NCBI GenBank assembly: GCA_029862085.1
Contig: JAOTXZ010000001.1
Location: 90,615-154,614 of the forward strand
Source of the DNA: Candidatus Nitrosopumilus sp.
Lineage (GTDB): Archaea > Thermoproteota > Nitrososphaeria > Nitrososphaerales > Nitrosopumilaceae
Direction of reading: 5' to 3'
Length of the DNA stretch: 64,000 nucleotides
In this document: piece after piece, positions 49,099 to 59,200 of the stretch
How the letters are laid out: the number at the start of each line of letters is the position of its first letter
How positions within the stretch are numbered: the first letter of the stretch is position 1
The notes under the pieces: generated by a model
Told to the model about the DNA's origin: nothing
The model's database searches: none
Seen by the model: only the letters and a program-made list of their open reading frames with translations
Translations under genes and position numbers: made by a program

Positions 49099-50154
49099 TC
49101 AAACTAAGGGCGAATACCCTGGGATACTTGGCCCTCCATCTGTTGAAACTTTGAACATTCCAGTCATTCCTAATTCCATATGTCTAAAGACATGGCAATG
49201 ATACATCCAATCACCAGGTCCCACACCCTCACCAGCTTTAACAACAAAAACATGTCTAGCAAGAGGTCCAATGTTTTTTGTGTCAATCACATCAGTTGTT
49301 CCTTGATCAACCCATCGATGGGCGTGCATGTGAAATGTATGAAACTCGGTTCCAAGTCCTACCACATGAAATCTTACCTCATCATTTAGTTTAGCTGAAA
49401 GAGTTGGGTTTTCCCATAAGGGAGTTTGTAATCCACCATTTTTGTGATCAATTTCTAAACCCCAAAAACTTGTTCTTACCATGTATAGAACATATTCTTT
49501 GTCTAAATGATTTACAGGAATATTATTTAGGTTACCATCAATAAATGCTTCAGTTTGTGAGTCATTAACTATAACAATTCCGAAAAGGCCCTTATCTTCC
49601 GCACCTGTTTCTCCACCAAATGTATGATCATGATATGGCCAAGTACCAACAGTTCCCTTGGCAGCAACCCAATGATAGGTTTTAGATTTTTCTGGTGTTG
49701 CACAAGAGTCTTCGACCTTATTGGTTACAGCTAAAGTACCATCATCTTCAATTGAATAATGAACACCATGAACATGAACACTCACGCAATCTTCTCCCAA
49801 GTTATTTATCAATTTTAGAAAAACTTCGTCACCTTGGTTAATTATTATGGCAGGTCCGGGAATTGATGGAGTAGGATTATTACCGTATCTGGAAACTGTA
49901 ATATCTCTAATTTTTCCATTTTTATAGTCCACTTCATGGCTAATCATTTGATATGCTAGCTGTCCATTGGGAAGAGCTGATGCATTCATCTCAATAAAAT
50001 GGGTTTTGGGATTATCTGCTAAAGCAAAAAGAGTAGAAAATATTCCTTGGTCTGAGGAATTGTCAAAACTTCCAAAAGGTATCAAAAAGAAAGATACGGT
50101 AATCACTGATAAAACTGCAAAACTAATCTTGATATTTTGATTTTTTAACTTCAA
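49099..50154 (-). CDS. two-domain multicopper oxidase
   Basis: VHVHGVHY, WPYHDHTF, EFHTFHMHAHRW, MYHCHVFRHMELGMTG copper ligands. Confidence 0.92.
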   Translation of the reverse strand: MKLKNQNIKISFAVLSVITVSFFLIPFGSFDNSSDQGIFSTLFALADNPKTHFIEMNASALPNGQLAYQMISHEVDYKNGKIRDITVSRYGNNPTPSIPGPAIIINQGDEVFLKLINNLGEDCVSVHVHGVHYSIEDDGTLAVTNKVEDSCATPEKSKTYHWVAAKGTVGTWPYHDHTFGGETGAEDKGLFGIVIVNDSQTEAFIDGNLNNIPVNHLDKEYVLYMVRTSFWGLEIDHKNGGLQTPLWENPTLSAKLNDEVRFHVVGLGTEFHTFHMHAHRWVDQGTTDVIDTKNIGPLARHVFVVKAGEGVGPGDWMYHCHVFRHMELGMTGMFKVSTDGGPSIPGYSPLV

Positions 50155-50243
50155 AGGTAGAAAATAAATTCTGATATTTCTTTATAATCTTTGTTGAGTG
50201 TAATTTTTAATTCTTACAAAACTCCTTATTTTTAAAAACTAGG

Positions 50244-51287
50244 TTAACACTCTACTGAATTACTAATATGGATTGAACTGCCAGCAGTAAGTAAAGCTCC
50301 ACTTGTCGATGAGACGCTAAAATTGGAACCAGAAGGAATGATGGCCTTACTAATTGAGGTGAAAGTTAACAAGGCCCCGCCCGTTACATTTAGGTGCCCC
50401 CCAAACTTCATGCAATCATCAATTGTTTGTGATGCTACCACATCAGTTGAGTCGTCGCATACATTTCCGAAAGCATCATTATCAAGATTATATTGATTTG
50501 TATTCTGAATGTTTATACAATTATCTGTATTATCAGGGACTCCATCACCATCCGAATCTGTAACCGGTGGTGTATAGATTACTCGAAGTGCTGGTGGTGT
50601 CCCAGTGGTAGTAGTCCTTGAATCAATAGCTCTTGTAGTGCCAAAAAATCCTTCATCAATAGAATTTAGCTTTAGTTCCCAACCGTGATTAGTATTTGCA
50701 TCATCTACCCATCCTTGCACATCAGCTACCATTGCAGCATTTGAAGGAGTAGTATAGTTTACTGGAAAGTTAGTGTGTAGAATCACACTGACACTTGGCG
50801 ATACTGCAAAATCCCCTCCAGGAGAACTCCATGCATCAGTGCTAAATAATCTATGAGACCATGTTGCATCACCTGTCAAGGCAGGACCGCCATTTCCTTC
50901 ACCTCCTCCTCCACCGACTGGAGGTACAGCTGTTGAGCCTGCCTCGCCCCATTCATTATTTACTTTATGGATATCCATAACTACGATAGCACTGTCAAAT
51001 GTCCTGCTTACAGTAAAATCAAACTCTACATTTGTAACTGTGGAATTTGGTGGAATACCTGACACATCAAACTCAATTAAGGATCGACGAACAACTTCTT
51101 CAACGAACGTCCTCCCAACAACGAATTGGCTACATGCACCGCAGCTTTTTGTCCCATCTTCTTCAAAAATTGTATTATCCTTTTCTGCTGGTAACACAAC
51201 CTGATCTGCCATTGCATTTTGTGACATTCCAAGAATTCCGAATAAGAATAATCCTGTAACAATTATGTAAATCCCAATATATCTCAA
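50244..51287 (-). CDS. secreted DNRLRE-like / TSP3-repeat surface protein (unit A)
   Basis: AEKDNTIFEEDGTKSCGACSQFVVGRT...RRSLIEFDVSGIP; DSDGDGVPDNTDNC; terminal GSNFSVSSTSGALLTAGSSIHISNSVEC. Confidence 0.78.
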   Translation of the reverse strand: MRYIGIYIIVTGLFLFGILGMSQNAMADQVVLPAEKDNTIFEEDGTKSCGACSQFVVGRTFVEEVVRRSLIEFDVSGIPPNSTVTNVEFDFTVSRTFDSAIVVMDIHKVNNEWGEAGSTAVPPVGGGGGEGNGGPALTGDATWSHRLFSTDAWSSPGGDFAVSPSVSVILHTNFPVNYTTPSNAAMVADVQGWVDDANTNHGWELKLNSIDEGFFGTTRAIDSRTTTTGTPPALRVIYTPPVTDSDGDGVPDNTDNCINIQNTNQYNLDNDAFGNVCDDSTDVVASQTIDDCMKFGGHLNVTGGALLTFTSISKAIIPSGSNFSVSSTSGALLTAGSSIHISNSVEC

Positions 51288-51310
51288 GTAATGTAGAAAA
51301 AGTATTACAT

Positions 51311-51356
51311 TATTTATTTCTGATCCCTTCTGAAATTTTCATAAATTCATAATCAT
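51311..51356. repeat. 46-bp repeat upstream of unit A DNRLRE gene
   Basis: tatttatttctgatcccttctgaaattttcataaattcataatcat, identical to 52981..53026. Confidence 0.9.
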
Positions 51357-51437
51357 AACTTATTTCTATTTTTCTAATTTGTATCAAAACAAAATTACAA
51401 AAGAGTCCTAATTTGGAATTTTTCCCCGTGAATTCTA

Positions 51438-51562
51438 TTGGGTGATAGGTAGTAGTATACAGTCTTCAGTTAGTTGTGCAGGTTTTATTCATTTTTCTGA
51501 TTTCTGCTCAAGATGTATTTGCTGCAAGTATTGAAGGTCCAGATCTTGCTGTTGAGAATTAG
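51438..51562 (+). pseudogene. 5' stub of a third sugar-dehydrogenase-like gene (signal-peptide remnant)
   Basis: ttgggtgatagg start context as at 53108; after a 1-nt frame change reads VLFIFLISAQDVFAASIEGPDLAVEN-stop, cf. LFIFVISSQDVFAASVNDPDFVVEEY at 56279. Confidence 0.75.
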
Positions 51563-51607
51563 ATAAAAAGAAATTTGGCCCTATTTGAAATTGTGATTAA
51601 AAATAGT

Positions 51608-52957
51608 CTAACACTCTACGGAATTACTAATGTGTATTGAACTGCCAACAGTCAGTAAAGCCCCACTTGTTGATAAGACGCTAAAATTTGAACCCAAAGG
51701 AATGATTGCCTTACCATTGGCGGTAAAAGTCAACAGCACTCCACCAGTAACTGACAAATCTCCACCGAATTCCATACAATCACTTATCGTCTGTGAAGAC
51801 CCAACACTAGTTAAGCTGTCACATACATTTCCGAAAGCATCATTATCAAGATTGTACTGATCTAAATTTGATATTGTTGGACAGTTATCAGTATCATCTA
51901 ATACTGAATCTACATCAGTGTCTTCACATGCATCACCAGCTGTAGTTCCATAGTTGTCTTCTTGACCAGGATTGTGTGTTACAGGACAGTTATCAGCGTC
52001 ATCTAGTACTGTATCTACATCAGTGTCTTCACATGCATCACCAGCTGTAGTTCCATAGTTGTCTTCTTGACCAGGATTGTGTGTTGTTGGACAGTTATCA
52101 GTATCATCTAATACTGTATCTACATCAGTGTCTTCACATGCATCACCAGCTGTAGTTCCATAGTTATCTTCTTGACCAGGATTGTGTGTTACAGGACAGT
52201 TATCAGCGTCATCTGGAATTCCATCCATATCAGTATCTGGATTTGGACTGGTATAATTTACTCGAAGAATTGGTGGTGTCCCCACGTCAACAGTTCTTGA
52301 ATCAATAGCTCTAGCAGTACTGCTATCGCCTTCACCATCAAAGTCAAGTTTTAGTAACCAACCGTGATTTGCATTTGTCCCATTTACCCATCCTTGCACG
52401 TCTGAAACCATTGAAGCAGTTGAAATAGTAGTAAAAGTTCCCAAACCAGCTGATAGAGTCACACTTGCACTTGGTGAGGCTTCAAAATCTCCCCCAGCTG
52501 AAATCCAGTTTACTGTATCATCATAGATTGCATCAGTCCATGTTGCATCACCTGTGAAAGCAGGACCTCCAGTTCCATCACCGGAACCTCCTCCGACTGC
52601 AATTGAACCTGCCTCACCCCATTCTTCCATTACTTTATGGATATCCATAACCTCTACAGATGCAAGTGCGTTGGCCTTTGAAACAACAAATTCAAACTCT
52701 ACATTTGTAATTGTAGAATTTGCAGGAATGCTTGACACATCAAATTCAATTAAAGCTCGACGAACATTGTCTCCTCCATTTACTCCAACAATAAAGGTAT
52801 CACATGCACCGCAGCTTTTTGCATCATCCTCTTCAAAAATTGTGTTATCCTTCTCGGCTGATAAACTTACCAGCTCTGCCATTACAATCTGTGATCCTCC
52901 AAAGATTCCAATTAAAAATAATCCTGTAACAATTACGTAAATTCCAATATTTCTCAA
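51608..52957 (-). CDS. secreted DNRLRE-like / TSP3-repeat surface protein (unit B)
   Basis: Paralogue of 50244..51287 with three extra 35-aa DNCPxTxNPGQEDNYGTTAGDACEDTDVDTVLDD repeats. Confidence 0.8.
   Translation of the reverse strand: MRNIGIYVIVTGLFLIGIFGGSQIVMAELVSLSAEKDNTIFEEDDAKSCGACDTFIVGVNGGDNVRRALIEFDVSSIPANSTITNVEFEFVVSKANALASVEVMDIHKVMEEWGEAGSIAVGGGSGDGTGGPAFTGDATWTDAIYDDTVNWISAGGDFEASPSASVTLSAGLGTFTTISTASMVSDVQGWVNGTNANHGWLLKLDFDGEGDSSTARAIDSRTVDVGTPPILRVNYTSPNPDTDMDGIPDDADNCPVTHNPGQEDNYGTTAGDACEDTDVDTVLDDTDNCPTTHNPGQEDNYGTTAGDACEDTDVDTVLDDADNCPVTHNPGQEDNYGTTAGDACEDTDVDSVLDDTDNCPTISNLDQYNLDNDAFGNVCDSLTSVGSSQTISDCMEFGGDLSVTGGVLLTFTANGKAIIPLGSNFSVLSTSGALLTVGSSIHISNSVEC
51877..52215 (-). 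repeat. 105-bp in-frame tandem repeats (35-aa TSP3-like units)
   Basis: tctacat landmark ends at 51915, 52020 and 52125. Confidence 0.85.
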
Positions 52958-52980
52958 GTATTTTTAAAAAATAAATTGGT

Positions 52981-53026
52981 TATTTATTTCTGATCCCTTC
53001 TGAAATTTTCATAAATTCATAATCAT
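52981..53026. repeat. 46-bp repeat upstream of unit B DNRLRE gene
   Basis: Identical to 51311..51356. Confidence 0.9.
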
Positions 53027-53107
53027 GTCTTCTTCCTATTTTTTTAATTTGTATCAATATAATATTACAAAAGAATCCTTATTAGGAAATTATTCTCGTT
53101 ACCTTTA

Positions 53108-56041
53108 TTGGGCGATAGGATAGTAAACAGTCTACCAATAGGTACGCTGGTTTTAATTATTTTCATTATTTCTGCCCCAAATGTATTTGCTGCAACTGTT
53201 GAAGATCCAAATTTGATTGTTGAGGAGTATGTAACTGGAATTTTATCCCCAACCTCTATTGATTTTATTGGTAATGATCTTCTCATTTTAGAAAAAAACA
53301 CTGGAAAGGTTCTTTTGGTTCGTGATGGTGTTCTTCAAACCACTCCAGCATTGGATGTTGCAGTTGCCAATCATTGGGAGAGAGGAATGTTGGGAATTGA
53401 AAGTGTTGGAAACGATGTTTACTTGTTTTATACCCCATCTACAACAGATGGAGGATTACCACTTTCAGATACTGGAAACCATGTTTACAAGTATACTTGG
53501 GATGGAAACAATTTGATAAATCCTGTTTTTCTTAAAGAATTTTCAACTACTCCGGGTGCATCTCATAATGGTGGAGTGATGACAAAAGATTCAAGCGGAA
53601 ATGTTTTTGTTGTTATGGGTGACACGGAACGAGATGGCCCATTGCAGAATTTTGATCAAAATCATCATAATCATAGTGATGATACAAGTGTAATCATGCA
53701 AATTAATCCTCCAGGACCATACCTTGCAATGGGAATAAGAAACAGCTTTGGTCTTACAATTGATCCAATAACTGGAAACATGTGGGATACTGAAAATGGA
53801 TTATCAACGTATGATGAAATTAACATGATTCCACCAAAATTCAATAGTGGTTGGGAGGTAGTTCAAGGTCCTGCAACGCAACAACAAATTGATTCAATCC
53901 CAGGTTATGAAGACTTTGTTTATGATGATCCGGAATTTTCCTTCTCTCCTACAATTGGTATAACAGGAATTTGGTTTATGACTAGTAGTGCATTTCCGAA
54001 TTACTCTGATAGTGTATTTGTAGGTGATTGCAATAATGATTACCTATACAAATTTGAGCTTAACCAATCTCGTGATGGTTTTGTTTTTAATAATTCTGAA
54101 CTATCTGATCTAGTTAGAAATCCTACTGATAATTTTGACGAAATTGTATGGGGTGATGGTTTTGGTTGTACGACAGACATTGAAACAGGACCTGATGGAT
54201 ACCTGTATGTGGTATCAATTGAGAATGAGACTATTTATCGAATAATGCCTGATGGCGACTCAGTCTGTGGTGATGGCGTAATAGAGGGTGCAGAAACTTG
54301 TGATGATAGCGACACTGATTCAGGAGATGGCTGCAGCGATGTATGTCAAGAAGAATCTGGATGGACTTGTACTGGTGAACCATCTGTTTGTACTGAAGAC
54401 CCAGTCTGTGGAGATGGCGTAATAGAGGGTACAGAAACTTGTGATGATAGCGATACTAATTCAGGAGATGGCTGCAGCGATGTATTTCAAGAAGAATCTG
54501 GATGGACTTGTACTGGTGAGCCATCTGTTTGTTGTATTGGTGATCAAACAGTAGTTGATGGTGTTTGTACTGATCCTGAATGTGTTGGTGATCAAACAGT
54601 AGTTGATGGAGTGTGTGTTGATCCTACCTGTGAGGGTGATCAAGCTGTAATTGATGGCTTGTGCATTGTTCCACCGGTAATTACCGACGTGCTTAACAAT
54701 CCAAATGGAACTCAAATTTTCTGGACACAAGACCCCCCAGTAGCACCAAATTATGATATTTTAATTGATGGCGTAGACACTAACGAGGAATATAGAACAA
54801 CTTCAAGTCCTCAAACCGTAGATTCTGGTGATTGTTTTGAAGTTCAAGCAAGATATCCCTCAATATCTTATTTTGTTGAATCAGATGAGGTTTGTGCTGA
54901 TCCTGAATGTATTGGTGACCAAACCCTAGAAGATGGTGTTTGTGTTGATCCTGAATGTATTGGTGACCAAACTGTAGTTGACGGTGTTTGTACAGACCCT
55001 GAATGTGTTGGTGACCAAACCCTAATTGACGGAGTCTGCGTTGATCCTACTTGTACAGAAAACCAAGTTGTAATTGACGGTGTTTGTGAAGATACCAGCG
55101 AGATTATTTTACAAGCAGAAAAGGATAACACAATTTTTGATGAAGACGGAACAAAAAGCTGTGGTGCATGTCATTATTTTTTTGTCGGCAGTACTAATCA
55201 TGGTGGAGATATTCGTCGAGCATTAATTGAGTTTGATGTATCAAGTATTCCTGTTAATTCAACAGTTACAAATGTAGAGTTTGAGTTTGTCGTTTCAAGA
55301 CTTGTTGACTCAACTACAGCAGTTATGAATGTCCATAAAGTAAATGATGAATGGGGCGAAGAAGCTTCAACAGCTGTAAATCCCTGCTTTCCCTGTACTG
55401 GTGAAGGAAATGGAGGTCCTGCGTTACCAGGTGATGCAACATGGTCTCACAGATTCTTTGATACTGACACATGGATTTCTTCTGGGGGAGATTTTGTAGA
55501 TATGCCCAGTGTTAATGTCACTCTAGCTGGAAGTACCGGAATTCACACTACCACTTCAAATGCTGCCATGGTTGCTGATGTGCAAGGATGGGTGGATGAT
55601 GCAAATACAAATCACGGTTGGTTACTAAAACTTGATTCTACTTATGAGGACTCTTTTGGTACCGCAAGAGCTATTGATTCAAGAACTGTTGACGTGGGGA
55701 CACCACCAATTCTTCGAGTAACATTTGGTCCATCACTTCCAGATTCGGATGGAGATGGAGTTCCAAATGGTACTGATAATTGTCCAAATAATCAAAATGT
55801 AGATCAGAAGGATCTTGACATGGATGGAATTGGAGATGCATGCGATGCACTTAATGAAATACTAGAATCAAAAACAGTATCAACTAGTCACTCTTTAATT
55901 GGGGATTTGATTATTGACGGGAGTTCAGTTTTAACATTAACTAACGATTCTAACATTAACCTACCGCCAGGAAGTAAACTTGTCGTAAAAGCACCAAGTG
56001 GTTTTAAGATAACTCCAGGCAGTTGGTTTAGTATTAGCTGA
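53108..56041 (+). CDS. secreted mosaic protein: glucose/sorbosone-dehydrogenase-like propeller + Cys-rich repeats + DNRLRE-like + TSP3
   Basis: GTGKVLLVRDG-like LEKNTGKVLLVRDGVLQTTPALDV, GMLGIESVGNDVYLFYT, SHNGGVMTKDSSGNVFVVMGD, MGIRNSFGLTIDPITGNMWDTENG; CGDGVIEGAETCDDSD repeats; CxGDQTxxDGVC repeats. Confidence 0.82.
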   Translation: MGDRIVNSLPIGTLVLIIFIISAPNVFAATVEDPNLIVEEYVTGILSPTSIDFIGNDLLILEKNTGKVLLVRDGVLQTTPALDVAVANHWERGMLGIESVGNDVYLFYTPSTTDGGLPLSDTGNHVYKYTWDGNNLINPVFLKEFSTTPGASHNGGVMTKDSSGNVFVVMGDTERDGPLQNFDQNHHNHSDDTSVIMQINPPGPYLAMGIRNSFGLTIDPITGNMWDTENGLSTYDEINMIPPKFNSGWEVVQGPATQQQIDSIPGYEDFVYDDPEFSFSPTIGITGIWFMTSSAFPNYSDSVFVGDCNNDYLYKFELNQSRDGFVFNNSELSDLVRNPTDNFDEIVWGDGFGCTTDIETGPDGYLYVVSIENETIYRIMPDGDSVCGDGVIEGAETCDDSDTDSGDGCSDVCQEESGWTCTGEPSVCTEDPVCGDGVIEGTETCDDSDTNSGDGCSDVFQEESGWTCTGEPSVCCIGDQTVVDGVCTDPECVGDQTVVDGVCVDPTCEGDQAVIDGLCIVPPVITDVLNNPNGTQIFWTQDPPVAPNYDILIDGVDTNEEYRTTSSPQTVDSGDCFEVQARYPSISYFVESDEVCADPECIGDQTLEDGVCVDPECIGDQTVVDGVCTDPECVGDQTLIDGVCVDPTCTENQVVIDGVCEDTSEIILQAEKDNTIFDEDGTKSCGACHYFFVGSTNHGGDIRRALIEFDVSSIPVNSTVTNVEFEFVVSRLVDSTTAVMNVHKVNDEWGEEASTAVNPCFPCTGEGNGGPALPGDATWSHRFFDTDTWISSGGDFVDMPSVNVTLAGSTGIHTTTSNAAMVADVQGWVDDANTNHGWLLKLDSTYEDSFGTARAIDSRTVDVGTPPILRVTFGPSLPDSDGDGVPNGTDNCPNNQNVDQKDLDMDGIGDACDALNEILESKTVSTSHSLIGDLIIDGSSVLTLTNDSNINLPPGSKLVVKAPSGFKITPGSWFSIS
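54262..54533 (+). repeat. two 141-bp-spaced Cys-rich repeats (CGDGVIEGxETCDDSDTxSGDGCSDVxQEESGWTCTGEPSVC)
   Basis: Copies start at 54262 and 54402/54403. Confidence 0.8.
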
Positions 56042-56218
56042 TAATCATTCGATTAATCTTTTATCCCTTGAATCACATATCAATTGATTTTTCTGGACAT
56101 TTCTAGAAAAAAATTTACGCATAAATAGTCTCAATTCTTGTCAGGGAATGTTTTTTAATTAATTCTGAGAAACTTAAATTTAGAAAATACTAACGGAATG
56201 TTTTTTGTTTTGCAAAAT

Positions 56219-56239
56219 GTGTCAAAATTAATGTGACAC
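56219..56239. promoter_or_regulatory. inverted repeat GTGTCA-N9-TGACAC, candidate operator
   Basis: Perfect 6-bp arms about 40 bp upstream of the 56279 start. Confidence 0.35.
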
Positions 56240-56278
56240 TGATTAACCCTTATTAGGAATTTATTTGGGTTCGATCTA

Positions 56279-59200
56279 TTGAGCGATAGAGTAGTACTAC
56301 ACGGTCTGAAATTGACTGCGTTGTTTTTATTTATTTTTGTAATTTCTTCTCAGGATGTATTTGCTGCCAGTGTTAACGATCCCGATTTTGTTGTTGAGGA
56401 ATACATTCCCGGAATTTTATTCCCGACCTCAATTGATTTTATTGGAGATGATCTTCTCATTTTAGAAAAAAATACTGGTAAAGTTCTTTTGGTTCGTAAT
56501 GATACTCTTCAAACCACTCCAGTGCTAGATGTAACTGTTACCAACATGTGGGAAAGAGGTCTGTTGGGAATTGAAAGTGTTGGAAATGATGTTTACTTGT
56601 TTCACACCCTTACCAATTCTACAACAGATGGAGAGCCACCAATTTCAGATAATGCAAATCACGTTTACCAATACACATGGAATGGAACCAACTTGATAAA
56701 TCCAACTTTTCTTAAAGAATTTCCATCTACTCCGGGTGCATCTCATAATGGTGGAGTAATGACAAAAGATGCTAGCGGAAATGTTTTTGTTGTTATGGGC
56801 GATGTGGAGCGAGATGGTCCATTGCAAAATTTTCCATTTAATGTCGTAGATGACACAAGTGTAATCATGCAAATTAATCCTCCTGGACCCTATAAAGCGA
56901 TGGGAATAAGAAACAGTTTTGGTCTCACAATTGATCCAATCACTGGAAACATGTGGGATACTGAAAATGGACTATCAACATATGATGAAATCAATATGGT
57001 TCCTGACAAATTTAATAGTGGTTGGGAGGTAGTGATGGGGCCAGCCAATCAGACACAAATTGATTCAATCCCTGGATATGAAGACTTTGTTTATGATGAT
57101 CCCGAGTTTTCCTTCTCTCCTACTATTGGCATAACTGGAATTTGGTTTATGGACAGTCCTGCATTTCCGGATTACTCTAATAGTGTATTTGTGGGAGATT
57201 GCAATAATGGTTACCTTTACAAATTTGAGCTAAATCAGACTCGTACTGGTTTCGTGTTTAATAATACTGCCTTGTCTGACTTGGTTAGAGATCCTACTGA
57301 TGATTTTGAAGAATTAATTTTTGGTACCGGATTTGGATGTACTACAGATATTGAAACAGGTCCGGATGGATTTTTGTATGTAGTTTCCATAGAGAATCAA
57401 ATTATTTATCGAATTATGCCTGATACCCTGAATTGTCTAGGGGAGCAAACTGTAATTGACGGTGTCTGTGTAGACCCTATTTGTATTGGTAATCAAACAT
57501 TAATTGATCACGTCTGTGTAGACCCCACTTGTGTAGGCCAACAAACAGTAATTGACGGTGTCTGTGTAGATCCCACATGTATTGGTGACCAAACAGTAGT
57601 TGACGGCATATGTGTAGACCCCACTTGTGTAGGTGATCAGACATTAGAGAACGGCGTCTGTGTAGACCCCATCTGTGTAGGTGACCAAACAGTAGTAAAC
57701 GGCATTTGTACAGATCCCATTTGTATTGGTGATCAGACATTAATTGATCACGTCTGTGTAGATCCTACTTGTACAGGTGACCAAGTTGTAATCGATGGCA
57801 TTTGTGTGGATCCTATGTGTATAGGTGATCAAACCCTAGTTGACGGTGTATGTGTAGATCCAGTTTGTGAGAGTGAACAAGTTTTAATTGAAGGTCTTTG
57901 TTTAAGTGCTCCAGTAATTACAGGATTGATTAATGTAACAAATGGTACTCAAATTTCTTGGACACAGGAACCTCCAGTAGCGCCAAGTTTTGACATTGTA
58001 ATAGATGGTGTGGATACCATGGAGGAATATCGAACCTCCTCAAGTCCACAAACTGTAGATTCAGGTGAATGTTTTGAGGTACAAGCAAGATTTATTGACC
58101 AACTATTTTCAATTAATTCAGAAGAAGCCTGTTTAAATCCTACTTGTATAGGTGACCAAGTATTAACCAACGGCATTTGTGTAGATCCTACTTGTATAGG
58201 TGACCAAGTATTAACCAACGGCATTTGTGTAGATCCTACTTGTATAGGTGACCAAACTGTAGTTGACGGCCTCTGTGTAGACCCTACTTGTACAGGTGAA
58301 CAAATTCTAATTGACGGAGTATGTGAGGATACTAGTGAGGTTGTGTTACAAGCCCAAAAAGATAACACAATTTTTTCTGAGGATGGAACAAAAAGTTGTG
58401 GTGCCTGCAACAATTTCTTTGTTGGGGCAACTGGTAATTCTGATATTCGTCGGGCTCTAGTTGAATTTAATGTTACAAGTATTCCGCCAAATTCAATCGT
58501 TTCAGATGTAGAGTTTGAATTTGTTGTCTCAAAGACAGTTGATTCAGAGTCACAAATTATGGATATCCATAAAGTAACGAATTACTGGGGAGAAGAAGAA
58601 TCCACAGCTGAATCTGATTTTGGCCAAGGTGAAGGACAGGGAGGTCCTGCGTTTGAAGGTGATGCAACTTGGTCTCATAGATTATTTAGTACTGACTTAT
58701 GGAATTCTACTGGGGCAGATTTTGTTGCATTGCCCAGTGCTAATGTTTCTCTAAGCCATATTCCTGGAGTTCATACAACATCTTCAAATGCTTTGATGGT
58801 TTCTGATGTACAAGGTTGGGTAAACGGCTCATCTACAAATTATGGTTGGTTACTAAAACTAAATTCTACTGGGGAATTAAATCATCATACGGCCAGAGCC
58901 ATAGATTCAAGGAATTTTGATGGTGGAACATCACCAATCATTCGTGTAACATTTGGTCCTGCAATTCCAAGTTCAGATATTGATATGGATGGAGTTCCAA
59001 ATGACATTGATAACTGTCCAACAACACCTAATCCCGGTCAAGAAGATAACTATGGAACCACAGCAGGTGATGCCTGTGAAGACACTGATTCAGATACAGT
59101 ACTAGATGACGCTGATAACTGTCCCTTAACACCCAATCCCGGTCAAGAAGATAACTATGGATTTCCAACGGGTGATGCATGTGAAGACACTGATTCTGAT

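Noticed and set aside
54461-55131. Antisense ORFs over Cys-repeat regions (also 57477-57740, 57949-58413, 59028-59432)
   Set aside because: Periodic shadow frames generated by tandem repeats on the coding strand.
57433-58330. 48-bp periodic array considered as CRISPR-like
   Set aside because: Units are contiguous, in frame and protein-coding, with no spacers and no cas genes.
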